Below, piece by piece: positions 50,517-57,658 of a DNA stretch of 64,000 nt. Location: contig JAFRYI010000009.1 of assembly GCA_017437745.1 (NCBI GenBank), forward strand, positions 27,826 to 91,825, in the 5' to 3' direction. The notes beneath the pieces are model-generated. The model worked only from the letters and a program-made list of their open reading frames with translations, searched no databases and was not told the DNA's origin. Both the position numbers and the translations under genes were made by a program. This DNA is from Bacillota bacterium (GTDB lineage: Bacteria > Bacillota > Clostridia > Peptostreptococcales > Anaerovoracaceae). Within the stretch, counting starts at the first letter, position 1; the number at the start of each line of letters is the position of its first letter.

Positions 50517-51752
50517 TTGGACAGGAAGCTTAACAAAAAGACGGAAGCGGAGATCATAATGAATACCGTTCCCTGCGGGATCATAAGGATCACCTGCGAG
50601 GACGAACCGCGCGTTACCTACATAAGCGAAAAAATGCTCAGGATACTGGGATTCCCTGCCGAATGGAACGCGGACAGTCCGGAACTGGATGCTTTCAAGC
50701 GCAGCGTCCTTTCATTCATACCTCCGGAAGACAGAAGCAGATTTCCCGCGCTCCTCTGTTCAGTGGAGGAACAGCAGGGACCGGTCTCCGGTGAACAGAC
50801 CGTTCTGCGTTTCGACGGAAGCAGCGTAAGGCTTTTCGGATGGGTATCCAGGGATACGGACAGCAGCGGAGCGCCGGTGCTGAACGCAGTATGCATAGAC
50901 CTTACGGAAGAAGCCAGATCGCGCAAGGACAGGGAGACCGAGCGCTACGTAAAGGCTCTGTCCGGAGTATACGACGACATTTTCGAATTCAATTATAAAG
51001 ACAGGACCGTAACGGTGCTTCACACCAGAGGTTCCGCGATGCTGCGCTGGGTAAAAGGGATACCAATGCAGATGAAGGAAGCTACGGAATCCTGGATACT
51101 CCGCAGACTTCCGCCGGACCAGCAGCGCGAGCTGAGGAGAACGTTCTCGGAAGAACCCCAGAGAGCAGCCGCGGAAGACGAGGAAGCCAGGGAGATACAC
51201 TATACGGTGATCTCCACTACAGGCAGGAGCAGAGAATACACAGGCGTATTCATAAAGATGCGCCCCGAGATAAGCCTTTTCTGCTGCAGACAGGATGTTA
51301 AAGCTCCGCAGACCCTGCAGCTGTCCAGCGACATCCCCAGGATCAGGACCTTCGGCTATTTCGACGTATTCGTGGGCGACAGGACCGTTCTTTTCCGCAA
51401 CAGCAAATCCAAGGAGCTTCTGGCTCTTCTGGTCGACAGGCGCGGCGGTTTCGTTTCTTCGGAGGAAGCCATAGCGTTCCTCTGGGAGGACGCTGTCTAC
51501 GATTCCGTAACGCTCGCCAGATACCGCAAGGTGGCGCTTCGCCTTAAGAACACTCTGGAAGAATACGGAATAGCTGACATGATGGAATCCGTAAGCGGCA
51601 AGCGCAGGATAGTTACCGACCGTGTAAAATGCGACCTTTACGACTACCTTTCCGGCAAGGAAGAGTATTCGCAGCTGTTCAAAGGCAGTTATCTTACGAA
51701 CTACAGCTGGGCCGAGACCACGCTCGCGGAACTGATGAAGAGCAGCAGCTGA
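50517..51752 (+). CDS. PAS-domain regulator with C-terminal winged-helix DNA-binding domain
   Basis: A 411-residue protein. Residues about 8-125 and 135-250 look like two PAS-type folds: IIMNTVPCGIIRITCEDEPRVTYIS (about 12-37), then VYDDIFEFNYKDRTVTVLHTRGSAML. Residues about 280-385 resemble an OmpR/SARP winged helix (IRTFGYFDVFVGDRTVLF, then SKSKELLALLVDRRGGFVSSEEAIAFLW). There is no kinase or receiver domain, so it probably binds its signal directly. The start is a TTG with AAAGGAG at 8 nt spacing, 31 nt after the predicted transcription start. It directly follows the fatty acid operon and may control it, but nothing proves that. Confidence 0.72.
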   Translation: MDRKLNKKTEAEIIMNTVPCGIIRITCEDEPRVTYISEKMLRILGFPAEWNADSPELDAFKRSVLSFIPPEDRSRFPALLCSVEEQQGPVSGEQTVLRFDGSSVRLFGWVSRDTDSSGAPVLNAVCIDLTEEARSRKDRETERYVKALSGVYDDIFEFNYKDRTVTVLHTRGSAMLRWVKGIPMQMKEATESWILRRLPPDQQRELRRTFSEEPQRAAAEDEEAREIHYTVISTTGRSREYTGVFIKMRPEISLFCCRQDVKAPQTLQLSSDIPRIRTFGYFDVFVGDRTVLFRNSKSKELLALLVDRRGGFVSSEEAIAFLWEDAVYDSVTLARYRKVALRLKNTLEEYGIADMMESVSGKRRIVTDRVKCDLYDYLSGKEEYSQLFKGSYLTNYSWAETTLAELMKSSS

Positions 51753-51815
51753 CAGAAATTATATAGAACCCAATCATTGCAGAGTAATAATGCTCCGGCA
51801 TGTGACAGAACATGA

Positions 51816-51842
51816 AAAAGGCTCCCGAAAAGGGAGCCTTTT
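51816..51842. terminator. Bidirectional terminator between convergent genes
   Basis: Perfect 11-bp arms AAAAGGCTCCC and GGGAGCCTTTT around a 5-nt loop. A/T runs on both sides let it work for both the regulator gene and the SDR gene. Confidence 0.85.
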
Positions 51843-51868
51843 GAGTCTTCGTTAAGAAGCGGTCTGCT

Positions 51869-52609
51869 TTAGCACTCGAATCCGCCGTCTACCTTTATGA
51901 TCTGGCCGTCGATGAAGCTGGAGTCGTCGGTGGCAAGGAACAGAGCTACGGTAGCGATGTCCTCGGGGACTCCGCATCTCTTTACCGGGCAGTTGTCGAT
52001 CATTCCCTGCAGAGCAGCCGGTCCGCCCAGACCGTCTACCATCGCGGTGTGGATGAGTCCCGGAGCGATGGCGTTGACCCTGATCTCCGGACCGAGTTCC
52101 CATGCCATGGACTTGGAGAGTCCGGCCATGGCGTGCTTGGAAGAAATGTACGGAGCGAATCCGTGGTGAGCAGCGTAGGATGCTACGGACGCCACGTTAA
52201 CGATGACGCCCTTGCCCTTCTCCTTCATTATCGGAGCTACGAGCTGGCAGAGCTTAAGAGCGGAATCCACGTTAACTCTGAAGATCTTGTCCCACTCTTC
52301 TATGGTAACTGCCTGAACGGAAGACAGGCTGAGCATTCCGGCGTTGTTTACAAGAATGTCTACGGTACCGTAAGCTTCGATCGTCTTCTTGACTATCTCG
52401 TCGCAGAACTCGAGATTGGAAGCGTCGCCGAGTACATAAATGGCTTCGCCGCCGTCTGCCTTGATGTTGTCTACTACTTCTTTGGCGCGCTCTTCGTTTC
52501 TTCCTGTAATAACGACTTTCGCGCCTTCCTTAGCGAAAAGATAAGCTGTTGCTCTTCCCATACCGGAAGTTGCGCCTGTAACGATAGCTACTTTGTTTTC
52601 AAGTCTCAT
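51869..52609 (-). CDS. Short-chain dehydrogenase/reductase
   Basis: A 246-residue classical SDR with TGATSGMG (11-18), NNAGMLSLSS (about 90-99), a Ser in NVASVASYAA (about 139-148), Tyr-x3-Lys in PYISSKHAM and the ending FIDGQIIKVDGGFEC. It reduces or oxidises an alcohol/ketone with NAD(P)(H). It resembles FabG but also hydroxysteroid dehydrogenases of gut clostridia, and the substrate is not determinable. It is monocistronic. Its -35 region is covered by a 13-bp palindrome, suggesting a repressor. Confidence 0.85.
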   Translation of the reverse strand: MRLENKVAIVTGATSGMGRATAYLFAKEGAKVVITGRNEERAKEVVDNIKADGGEAIYVLGDASNLEFCDEIVKKTIEAYGTVDILVNNAGMLSLSSVQAVTIEEWDKIFRVNVDSALKLCQLVAPIMKEKGKGVIVNVASVASYAAHHGFAPYISSKHAMAGLSKSMAWELGPEIRVNAIAPGLIHTAMVDGLGGPAALQGMIDNCPVKRCGVPEDIATVALFLATDDSSFIDGQIIKVDGGFEC

Positions 52610-52694
52610 TTTCTGACCCTTTCTGTTCTATACTGCTGTGTTGACCGATGACACCTTTCACGCGAGCGGTCCGAGGTGTCCGCCAATTGTTATT

Positions 52695-52727
52695 ATTTTA
52701 TCACTCAGGACAATAGTATTCAATACT
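52695..52727 (-). promoter_or_regulatory. SDR promoter with overlapping operator-like palindrome
   Basis: On the minus strand TTGAAT (52723-52718), a 17-bp spacer and TAAAAT (52700-52695). The -35 lies at the centre of the palindrome AGTATTcAATACT (52715-52727). Binding there would block RNA polymerase. A second inverted repeat, GACACCT/AGGTGTC, lies in the leader near 52649-52679. Confidence 0.6.
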
Positions 52728-52796
52728 CACTTACTACAATAAATTCTTATCCTTTTTTGATGATCGCATAAAGCCGGCCGCATCCCGGGACCGGTC

Positions 52797-52825
52797 TTAA
52801 CAATGCTGCCAAAATATTGTATAAT
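52797..52825 (+). promoter_or_regulatory. azlCD promoter
   Basis: TTAACA (52797-52802), a 17-bp spacer and TATAAT (52820-52825). The -10 ends 8 bases before the azlC ATG, so the transcript would have essentially no leader. Confidence 0.7.
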
Positions 52826-52833
52826 AAAGTGTT

Positions 52834-53670
52834 ATGGAAAAGCGGTCGAAAAAAACCGAAGATGCCTACACCAGCAGCGGAGAAGACCTCCTTTCGGTCG
52901 AGCGCCGCAAGGCCTTCCGCCAGGGAATAAGGGACGGAGTACCAATAGGGCTCGGCTATTTTGCAGTGTCTTTCTCCCTGGGCATCATAGCAAGGAACGC
53001 CGGACTTTCCGCGTTCCAGGGCGCGATAGCAAGCCTTCTTTGCATAGCATCGGCCGGAGAATACGCCGGATTCACCCTGATAGGGGCTTCCGCGGCTCTT
53101 GCCGAAGTCGCTCTGATGACGCTTATAATCAACCTGCGGTACATGCTGATGAGCCTTGCGCTTACGCAGAGGACGGACCCGAAAATGCCGTTCTTCCACA
53201 GGCTCCTTTTCGGAGGCGCAGTCACGGACGAGCTGTTCGCCATAAACATAGCGCGTCCGGGATATCTGGATCCGGTGTATTTCTACGGAGCCATACTCAT
53301 ATCCGTACCGCTGTGGTCCGTCGGGACGGCCCTGGGCATAGTCGCCGGCGACATACTTCCCGCGAGGGTGGTGAGCGCGCTGAGCGTAGCTCTGTACGGC
53401 ATGTTCATAGCCATAATCGTGCCGCAGGCCAGAAAGAGCAAGGTCATAGCCGGCCTCATACTCATATGCTTCGCGGCTTCGTGGGGCGCGGAAAAGCTTG
53501 CGTTCCTGCAGAACATCAGTTCCGGCACCAAGACCATAATCCTTACGATAGTGATCGCTTCGGCGGCCGCCCTGCTCTTCCCCGTAGACACGAAAAAAGC
53601 TTACGGGACACCGGACGAAAGCCCGAATCCCGATGCATGCACGGACGGGAAGGAGGTCCGCGATGTATAG
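52834..53670 (+). CDS. azlC: AzlC-like branched-chain amino acid exporter, large subunit
   Basis: A 278-residue protein with about seven membrane helices. FRQGIRDGVPIGLGYFAVSFSLGIIARNAGLS (about 28-59) is the family N-terminal signature. INLRYMLMSLAL (about 99-110) and GGAVTDELFAI (about 128-138) follow. With AzlD it exports branched-chain amino acids or analogues. There is no ribosome site before the ATG at 52834, and the promoter implies a leaderless message. No later in-frame ATG or GTG would keep the first helix. The C-terminal tail is hydrophilic. The stop overlaps azlD by 8 nt. Confidence 0.88.
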   Translation: MEKRSKKTEDAYTSSGEDLLSVERRKAFRQGIRDGVPIGLGYFAVSFSLGIIARNAGLSAFQGAIASLLCIASAGEYAGFTLIGASAALAEVALMTLIINLRYMLMSLALTQRTDPKMPFFHRLLFGGAVTDELFAINIARPGYLDPVYFYGAILISVPLWSVGTALGIVAGDILPARVVSALSVALYGMFIAIIVPQARKSKVIAGLILICFAASWGAEKLAFLQNISSGTKTIILTIVIASAAALLFPVDTKKAYGTPDESPNPDACTDGKEVRDV

Positions 53671-53965
53671 CAAATGGACCTACATCCTGGTGATGTTCGC
53701 GGTCACGTACCTTGTGCGCGTGCTTCCGCTCACCATATTCCGCAAGCCCATAAACAGCCGGTTCATGCAGTCTTTCCTGTACTATGTGCCGTACGTAACG
53801 CTTGCGCTCATGACATTCCCCGCCATAATAAACGCCACTCAATCTCCCATTGCCGGAGCGCTGGCTCTGCTGGCGGGCATAGCTGCCGCCTGGCTGGGCG
53901 CCGGGCTGCTTCCGGTAGCCGCCATATGCTGCGTAGTGGTGTTCGCGGCCGAGTTCATAGTTTAG
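53663..53965 (+). CDS. azlD: AzlD-like branched-chain amino acid exporter, small subunit
   Basis: A 100-residue protein with three to four membrane helices, beginning MYSKWTYILVMFAVTYLVRV and containing RVLPLTIFRKPINSRFMQSFLYYVP (about 19-43), the family hallmark. It pairs with AzlC. The ATG at 53663 has AAGGAGGT at good spacing, inside the azlC end. The longer frame from 53633 begins within azlC without a site of its own. Confidence 0.9.
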   Translation: MYSKWTYILVMFAVTYLVRVLPLTIFRKPINSRFMQSFLYYVPYVTLALMTFPAIINATQSPIAGALALLAGIAAAWLGAGLLPVAAICCVVVFAAEFIV

Positions 53966-54031
53966 GATAAAACAACGTTCAGCAACGTCCGCCTACGCAA
54001 AGCGCAGTCATACAAAGGAGAACATATCCAC

Positions 54032-54502
54032 ATGAGAAGGACCGACAAAGAAGTAAAAGATCCCGAACAGATATTAGACATCCTGCGCAGATGCGACACG
54101 ATTCGCGTCGCCTTCCACGGCGGAGACTATCCGTACGTAGTGCCTCTGTCCTACGGCATGGAGGTCGCCGGCGGAAAGCCCGTCCTGTATTTCCACTGCG
54201 CCACGACCGGTCTGAAACTGGACCTTATGGAGCAGGACCCTAAGGTCTGTGTGGAAGCCGACAGGCTGATACAGATCGACCGTCCGCGCTACGGCATTAC
54301 GGCCCGCTACGAGAGCGTCATAGGCTTCGGAGAATGCAGCCTCGTAAGCGACCCGGAGGAGGTAATGCACGGCCTTAAGCTCCTTCTTGAGCATTACGGG
54401 GCGGACGATTACCCGCTGGATGTCTGCAACGGAGTATTCCACCTTCGCGTTGGAAAGATCGTCCTGGACGAAATAACCGGAAAAAGGAGCCTGCCCGAAT
54501 AA
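54032..54502 (+). CDS. Pyridoxamine 5'-phosphate oxidase-fold flavin protein (NimA-like)
   Basis: A 156-residue split-barrel protein. MRRTDKEVKDPEQILDILRRCDT opens it, then VPLSYGMEV (about 37-45), LYFHCATTGLKLDLMEQDPKVCVEAD (about 52-77) and RYESVIGFGECSLVSDPEE (about 92-110). That order is typical of the NimA/NimB subgroup, which reduces or binds 5-nitroimidazoles, but many members have no known link to resistance. GGAG precedes the ATG. The stop overlaps the next gene by one base (TAATG). Confidence 0.82.
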   Translation: MRRTDKEVKDPEQILDILRRCDTIRVAFHGGDYPYVVPLSYGMEVAGGKPVLYFHCATTGLKLDLMEQDPKVCVEADRLIQIDRPRYGITARYESVIGFGECSLVSDPEEVMHGLKLLLEHYGADDYPLDVCNGVFHLRVGKIVLDEITGKRSLPE

Positions 54503-55440
54503 TGGAGACGATGATCCTTGCTTTTAACGCCGTATTCCCTCTTCTGGCCTTCATGATGGTCGGATACTTTCTGGGACGCATAAAACTGCTTAACGATAAG
54601 ACCGCGGCCGGTCTCAACAAACTTGTATTCAACGTACTTCTGCCGCTCAGCATCTTCTACGCCATATACAAGGCGGACATAAAGGGCGGCTTCAACGTAA
54701 AGCTGTCGCTGTACGTTGCGATAACCTGCGCGATCACGTATATCATCATCTCGCTCATAGTCAATTCCCGGGAGAAGGACAAGACCATAGCCCCGGTAAT
54801 GACTCAGGCGATACACAAAGCCAATTACAATCTGCTGGCCATCCCTATAGCCGAGAGCTTCTTCGGCAGCAGCATAGGAATGACCGCAGTCCTTGCGGTA
54901 ATAATAACACCCATAGTAAACATCTGCTCTACGGTAGAGTTCGAAAGGGCCAAGGGCGGCAGGGTAAGCATCCTCAAGATGCTTAAAAAGATAATACTCA
55001 ACCCGCTGGTCCTGAGCAGCCTTCTTGGCCTTCTGGCCAACCTGTCCGGGATCAAGCTGCCGGACGTCATCGCCAAGGACGTAATAAGCAAGCTCGCGGC
55101 CATGGCCACACCGGCCGCCATGCTGGCCCTTGGAGCCGGCTTCGATTTCTCCAAGATGAAGAAGTGGGCAAAGCGCCTGTCGGTCATCTGCGTCGGCAAG
55201 CTCATAATACTGCCACTGATTCTGGTGCCCGGAGCCATACTTCTGGGGATCAGGGGAGTGGATCTGATAGCGGTCCTGGTCTACAGCGGTTCTCACAGCG
55301 CGGTAAATTCCTACAGCACGGCGGTCTCCATGGGCGGCAACGAAGAGCTGGCAGGAGAAGCCGTAGCGGTCACTTCCCTGCTCTGCGTCTTTACGCTTTT
55401 CGTGTTCCTGACAGTTCTGGGAACTCTGGGATTCATCTGA
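54502..55440 (+). CDS. AEC-family transporter (auxin efflux carrier-like)
   Basis: A 312-residue protein with ten predicted helices in two inverted repeats. It begins METMILAFNAVFPLLAFMMV and shows KLVFNVLLPLSIFYAI (about 34-49), SFFGSSIGMTAVLAVIITPIVN (about 118-139) and GAGFDFSKMKKWAKRL, followed by a membrane helix with LGIRGVDLIAVLVYSGSHSAVNSYSTAVSMGG. The cytoplasmic Asn/Pro-containing crossover helices fit the AEC/BART group, which exports organic acids such as malate. It is co-transcribed with the NimA-like gene. Confidence 0.85.
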   Translation: METMILAFNAVFPLLAFMMVGYFLGRIKLLNDKTAAGLNKLVFNVLLPLSIFYAIYKADIKGGFNVKLSLYVAITCAITYIIISLIVNSREKDKTIAPVMTQAIHKANYNLLAIPIAESFFGSSIGMTAVLAVIITPIVNICSTVEFERAKGGRVSILKMLKKIILNPLVLSSLLGLLANLSGIKLPDVIAKDVISKLAAMATPAAMLALGAGFDFSKMKKWAKRLSVICVGKLIILPLILVPGAILLGIRGVDLIAVLVYSGSHSAVNSYSTAVSMGGNEELAGEAVAVTSLLCVFTLFVFLTVLGTLGFI

Positions 55441-55487
55441 TACCCGTTCGTTTTCGGCTTACGGCACAAAAACATGCTCATATCCGT

Positions 55488-55516
55488 TTGCATGCTTTGT
55501 TTTTGTATGTTAAAAT
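55488..55516 (+). promoter_or_regulatory. Promoter of the secreted lipase-like gene
   Basis: TTGCAT (55488-55493), a 17-bp spacer and TAAAAT (55511-55516), about 45 nt before the GTG start. Confidence 0.65.
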
Positions 55517-55565
55517 ATAAACAGAGTAATAGTTTTTCGCTTGTTCCATTACGGAGGTAAACAAA

Positions 55566-56333
55566 GTGAAAAAGAACGGATCATTAAGGAAGATCATCGT
55601 GCTCGTGCTGGCGCTCGTAATGGTCTTCGGAACGACCGCGGCTTTCGCGGCGAACAACCGCACCTACACCACCGCGCCCGAGATCTACAGACTCATCCGC
55701 GACGGATACAACCAGGGCTCGCAGGGCCCCATCAGCATCGTTAAGGGAGCCCTCAAGAAAGGTCTCTTCACTTCCAAGCCGGTATATCTTGTTACCCTTT
55801 CCGGTACGGAACTGGTGCTCAACCAGTCCACGGAAGTTCTTACGGACCTGTTCTCCGGATTCAATCTGGACAACGCCTACTACAGCAACGTAGTATCGGT
55901 GATCTGCCAGAACGTTCCGCAGGGCGCAAACCTGATAATAGCCGGACACAGCCTCGGCGGCATGGTAGCGCAGCAGGTAGCCGGCAATTCCACGGTAAAG
56001 TCCAGGTACAACATCCTTAACACCGTAACGTTCGGATCGCCGCTTCTGTCCGCGGGAACCAGAGAAGGCACCGTAAAGCGTCTGGGCGACGTCTCCGACG
56101 TAGTACCGTTCCTCTCCGTTCACACCCTGGTCAACACCGTATGGGCCATGGCAGGACTCAACCGCGAGGACGGCGGCTACTACATGAGGCCGATAACCGC
56201 TCACAACGAGAGCTACGGACGCTCCGACGTCTGGGGCAGGTACGATGTTACCGGCACCAAGAACGGCGGCTACAAGCTCGTTCTGGACATGAGCACCAGA
56301 GTGTTCTATCAGTCTCCCATCATCGACTGGTAG
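55566..56333 (+). CDS. Secreted alpha/beta hydrolase, class 3 lipase-like
   Basis: A 255-residue protein. A signal peptide (about 1-29, ending AAFAAN) indicates export. The nucleophile elbow GHSLGGMVAQQ (Ser129) and TFGSPLL (about 155-161) are typical of class 3 lipases. The Asp is probably in DVSDVVPFLSVH (about 175-186), which also provides a nearby His, although His214 in ITAHNESYG is the other candidate. The GTG start follows GGAGGT. No anchoring motif is seen, so it is probably released or membrane associated. The natural substrate is unknown. Confidence 0.8.
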   Translation: MKKNGSLRKIIVLVLALVMVFGTTAAFAANNRTYTTAPEIYRLIRDGYNQGSQGPISIVKGALKKGLFTSKPVYLVTLSGTELVLNQSTEVLTDLFSGFNLDNAYYSNVVSVICQNVPQGANLIIAGHSLGGMVAQQVAGNSTVKSRYNILNTVTFGSPLLSAGTREGTVKRLGDVSDVVPFLSVHTLVNTVWAMAGLNREDGGYYMRPITAHNESYGRSDVWGRYDVTGTKNGGYKLVLDMSTRVFYQSPIIDW

Positions 56334-56361
56334 ACCTCGGTCCTGAAAACAAGTACGACAA

Positions 56362-56389
56362 AAAGACCGGACTGCGAAGTCCGGTCTTT
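56362..56389. terminator. Bidirectional terminator between convergent genes
   Basis: Perfect 12-bp arms AAAGACCGGACT and AGTCCGGTCTTT with a 4-nt loop. Plus-strand tail TTTAATTT; A run on the other side. Confidence 0.85.
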
Positions 56390-56429
56390 AATTTCAGTTT
56401 TTTGACGGATCGTAAGTCCATTGCGCCCC

Positions 56430-56711
56430 TTACTCCACGTCCACGTAGCGCGTGTCGTCGTCAGGGATGTTGTTGCGTTCTTCTTCCATCAGCTTGTTCG
56501 CAACGTATTCCCTCATGCGGCGGTTGAAATTGTAGAGGTCCACGATCACCACAAGGATGCCTACTCCCACCCAGCCTATGAGCGGAAGTTCTACGACTGC
56601 GTGTTTTGCGATATAGAAGATGATCGCTGCGCAGATCACCAGCCCTATTATCAGGTATTTGATGTGCTCCCTGATATATTGCTTTCTCCAGAACTGTACC
56701 CTTTCCGGCAT
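56430..56711 (-). CDS. Small membrane protein of unknown function
   Basis: A 93-residue protein with two hydrophobic helices (about 17-36 and 40-61), a basic amphipathic N-terminus (ERVQFWRKQYIREHIKY) and an acidic C-terminus (EEERNNIPDDDTRYVDVE). It follows the XRE regulator by 21 nt and is probably its partner or target. Small two-helix proteins next to XRE-membrane regulators are common in Clostridia. No function can be named. Confidence 0.65.
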   Translation of the reverse strand: MPERVQFWRKQYIREHIKYLIIGLVICAAIIFYIAKHAVVELPLIGWVGVGILVVIVDLYNFNRRMREYVANKLMEEERNNIPDDDTRYVDVE

Positions 56712-56732
56712 CTCCGAACCTCCCTGTGTTTG

Positions 56733-57242
56733 TCAGCCGCGCTTCCTTGTCATTACCGCGCCCACGATGGAACCGATGAACGCGAGCGGCGCTATCCTTA
56801 AATATACCCACGCGAACGCGTGCACCAAAGTACCGGCCACGACGCTCTCCGGGTCGCTGCTGCTGCGCGCCATGTACGCGCTGTCGGCCGCTGCCGTGGC
56901 GGCGAATACCGCTGCGATCACAACGCAAAGTATTATGAATGTCCAGTGGATCGCCTTGCGCCTGGACGCCTTCTGCCGCGCCAGCTGCAGATTGATTACC
57001 TCCAGTTTTTCGGATATGGACTTGAGATCCTCCGGTGCGTCTTCCTCCACCGTACCGCCGAGCAGCACGCTCACCGGCGTTTCCAGCGCTTCAGATATCG
57101 AGATCAGCATCTCGGAATCCGGCACCGACAGACCGCGTTCCCATTTGGAGACCGTCTGACGCACCACGTTCAGCTTGATCGCGAGCTCCTCCTGCGAGAT
57201 ACCCTTCGAAGTTCTGACTGCTTTAATGTTTTCGTTAAGCAT
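56733..57242 (-). CDS. XRE-family regulator with C-terminal membrane helices
   Basis: A 169-residue protein. Residues 1-60 are a Cro/CI-type helix-turn-helix (LNENIKAVRTSKGISQEELA, then VVRQTVSKWERGLSVPD). A linker follows, then two membrane helices (about 98-118 and 140-162). Such membrane-tethered XRE proteins may sense envelope conditions. The ATG at 57242 follows AAGGAGG; the longer frame from 57299 lacks a site. A TATAAT lies upstream at about 57341-57346 on the minus strand. It is co-transcribed with the 93-residue membrane protein. Confidence 0.8.
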   Translation of the reverse strand: MLNENIKAVRTSKGISQEELAIKLNVVRQTVSKWERGLSVPDSEMLISISEALETPVSVLLGGTVEEDAPEDLKSISEKLEVINLQLARQKASRRKAIHWTFIILCVVIAAVFAATAAADSAYMARSSSDPESVVAGTLVHAFAWVYLRIAPLAFIGSIVGAVMTRKRG

Positions 57243-57361
57243 AGCGAAAACCTCCTTTCGCAGCCAAACTACACCGACCCGGCCCGTTGCCGCAAGCAAC
57301 GCGTGTTAACATCCGTAAAAACGAAGCGTCCACACATATATTATACCATATATCTAAAAGC

Positions 57362-57388
57362 AAGACCCCTTGAAAATCAAGGGGTCTT
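57362..57388 (-). terminator. Hairpin after the tRNA-Thr 3' end
   Basis: Perfect 12-bp arms AAGACCCCTTGA and TCAAGGGGTCTT with a 3-nt loop, 3 nt after the tRNA CCA. It is the probable native terminator of the tRNA gene, left on the chromosomal side of the insertion. The T run after it is short (GCTTTTAG). Confidence 0.6.
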
Positions 57389-57391
57389 TAG

Positions 57392-57437
57392 TGGAGCTAC
57401 TGACCAGAGTCGAACTGGTGACCTCATCCTTACCAAG
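57392..57437 (-). other. 3' fragment of tRNA-Thr(GGT): attachment site at the left end of the element
   Basis: Read on the minus strand, this is the end of a tRNA. It starts in the anticodon loop (CTTGGTAA, anticodon GGT), then GGATG, the variable loop GAGGTC, a T-arm ACCAG-TTCGACT-CTGGT, the acceptor half CAGTAGC, a discriminator T and an encoded CCA. The 5' half (acceptor, D-arm, anticodon 5' stem) is missing. Upstream of the loop the sequence turns into unrelated element DNA. This is the classical footprint of site-specific integration, with crossover in the anticodon loop. The complete tRNA should lie at the other end of the element. Confidence 0.85.
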
Positions 57438-57560
57438 ACGGGCCAGAGGTGTTTTTTGGTGTCTTTTTTTGTCCTGTTTTGATACTGTTAACCATTGGAA
57501 TTTCAATGCATTTCGGCTTTTGGTTGTTTTTTCTTGCTGCGCTTGTATATCTCAATATGT

Positions 57561-57602
57561 CATCGACTTTTTGGGGGTGTCATAGACTTTTGGATAGACT
57601 TT
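57561..57602 (+). repeat. Three direct repeats near the element's left end
   Basis: CATCGACTTT (57561), CATAGACTTT (57581) and GATAGACTTT (57593) share AT-x-GACTTT in the same direction. The first two are exactly 20 bp apart. The rest of 57438-57658 holds no recognisable gene. Repeats placed about 125-165 bp inside an attachment site resemble arm-type integrase binding sites. Confidence 0.4.
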
Positions 57603-57658
57603 AGACCCCTTAGAAATAATGAACACAAGGAGAGTCGTTCTCTAGTGCTCATTTCGTT

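Noticed and set aside
57392..57470. A complete tRNA gene
   Set aside because: Only the part from the anticodon loop to CCA is present. No acceptor 5' strand or D-arm lies upstream on that strand.
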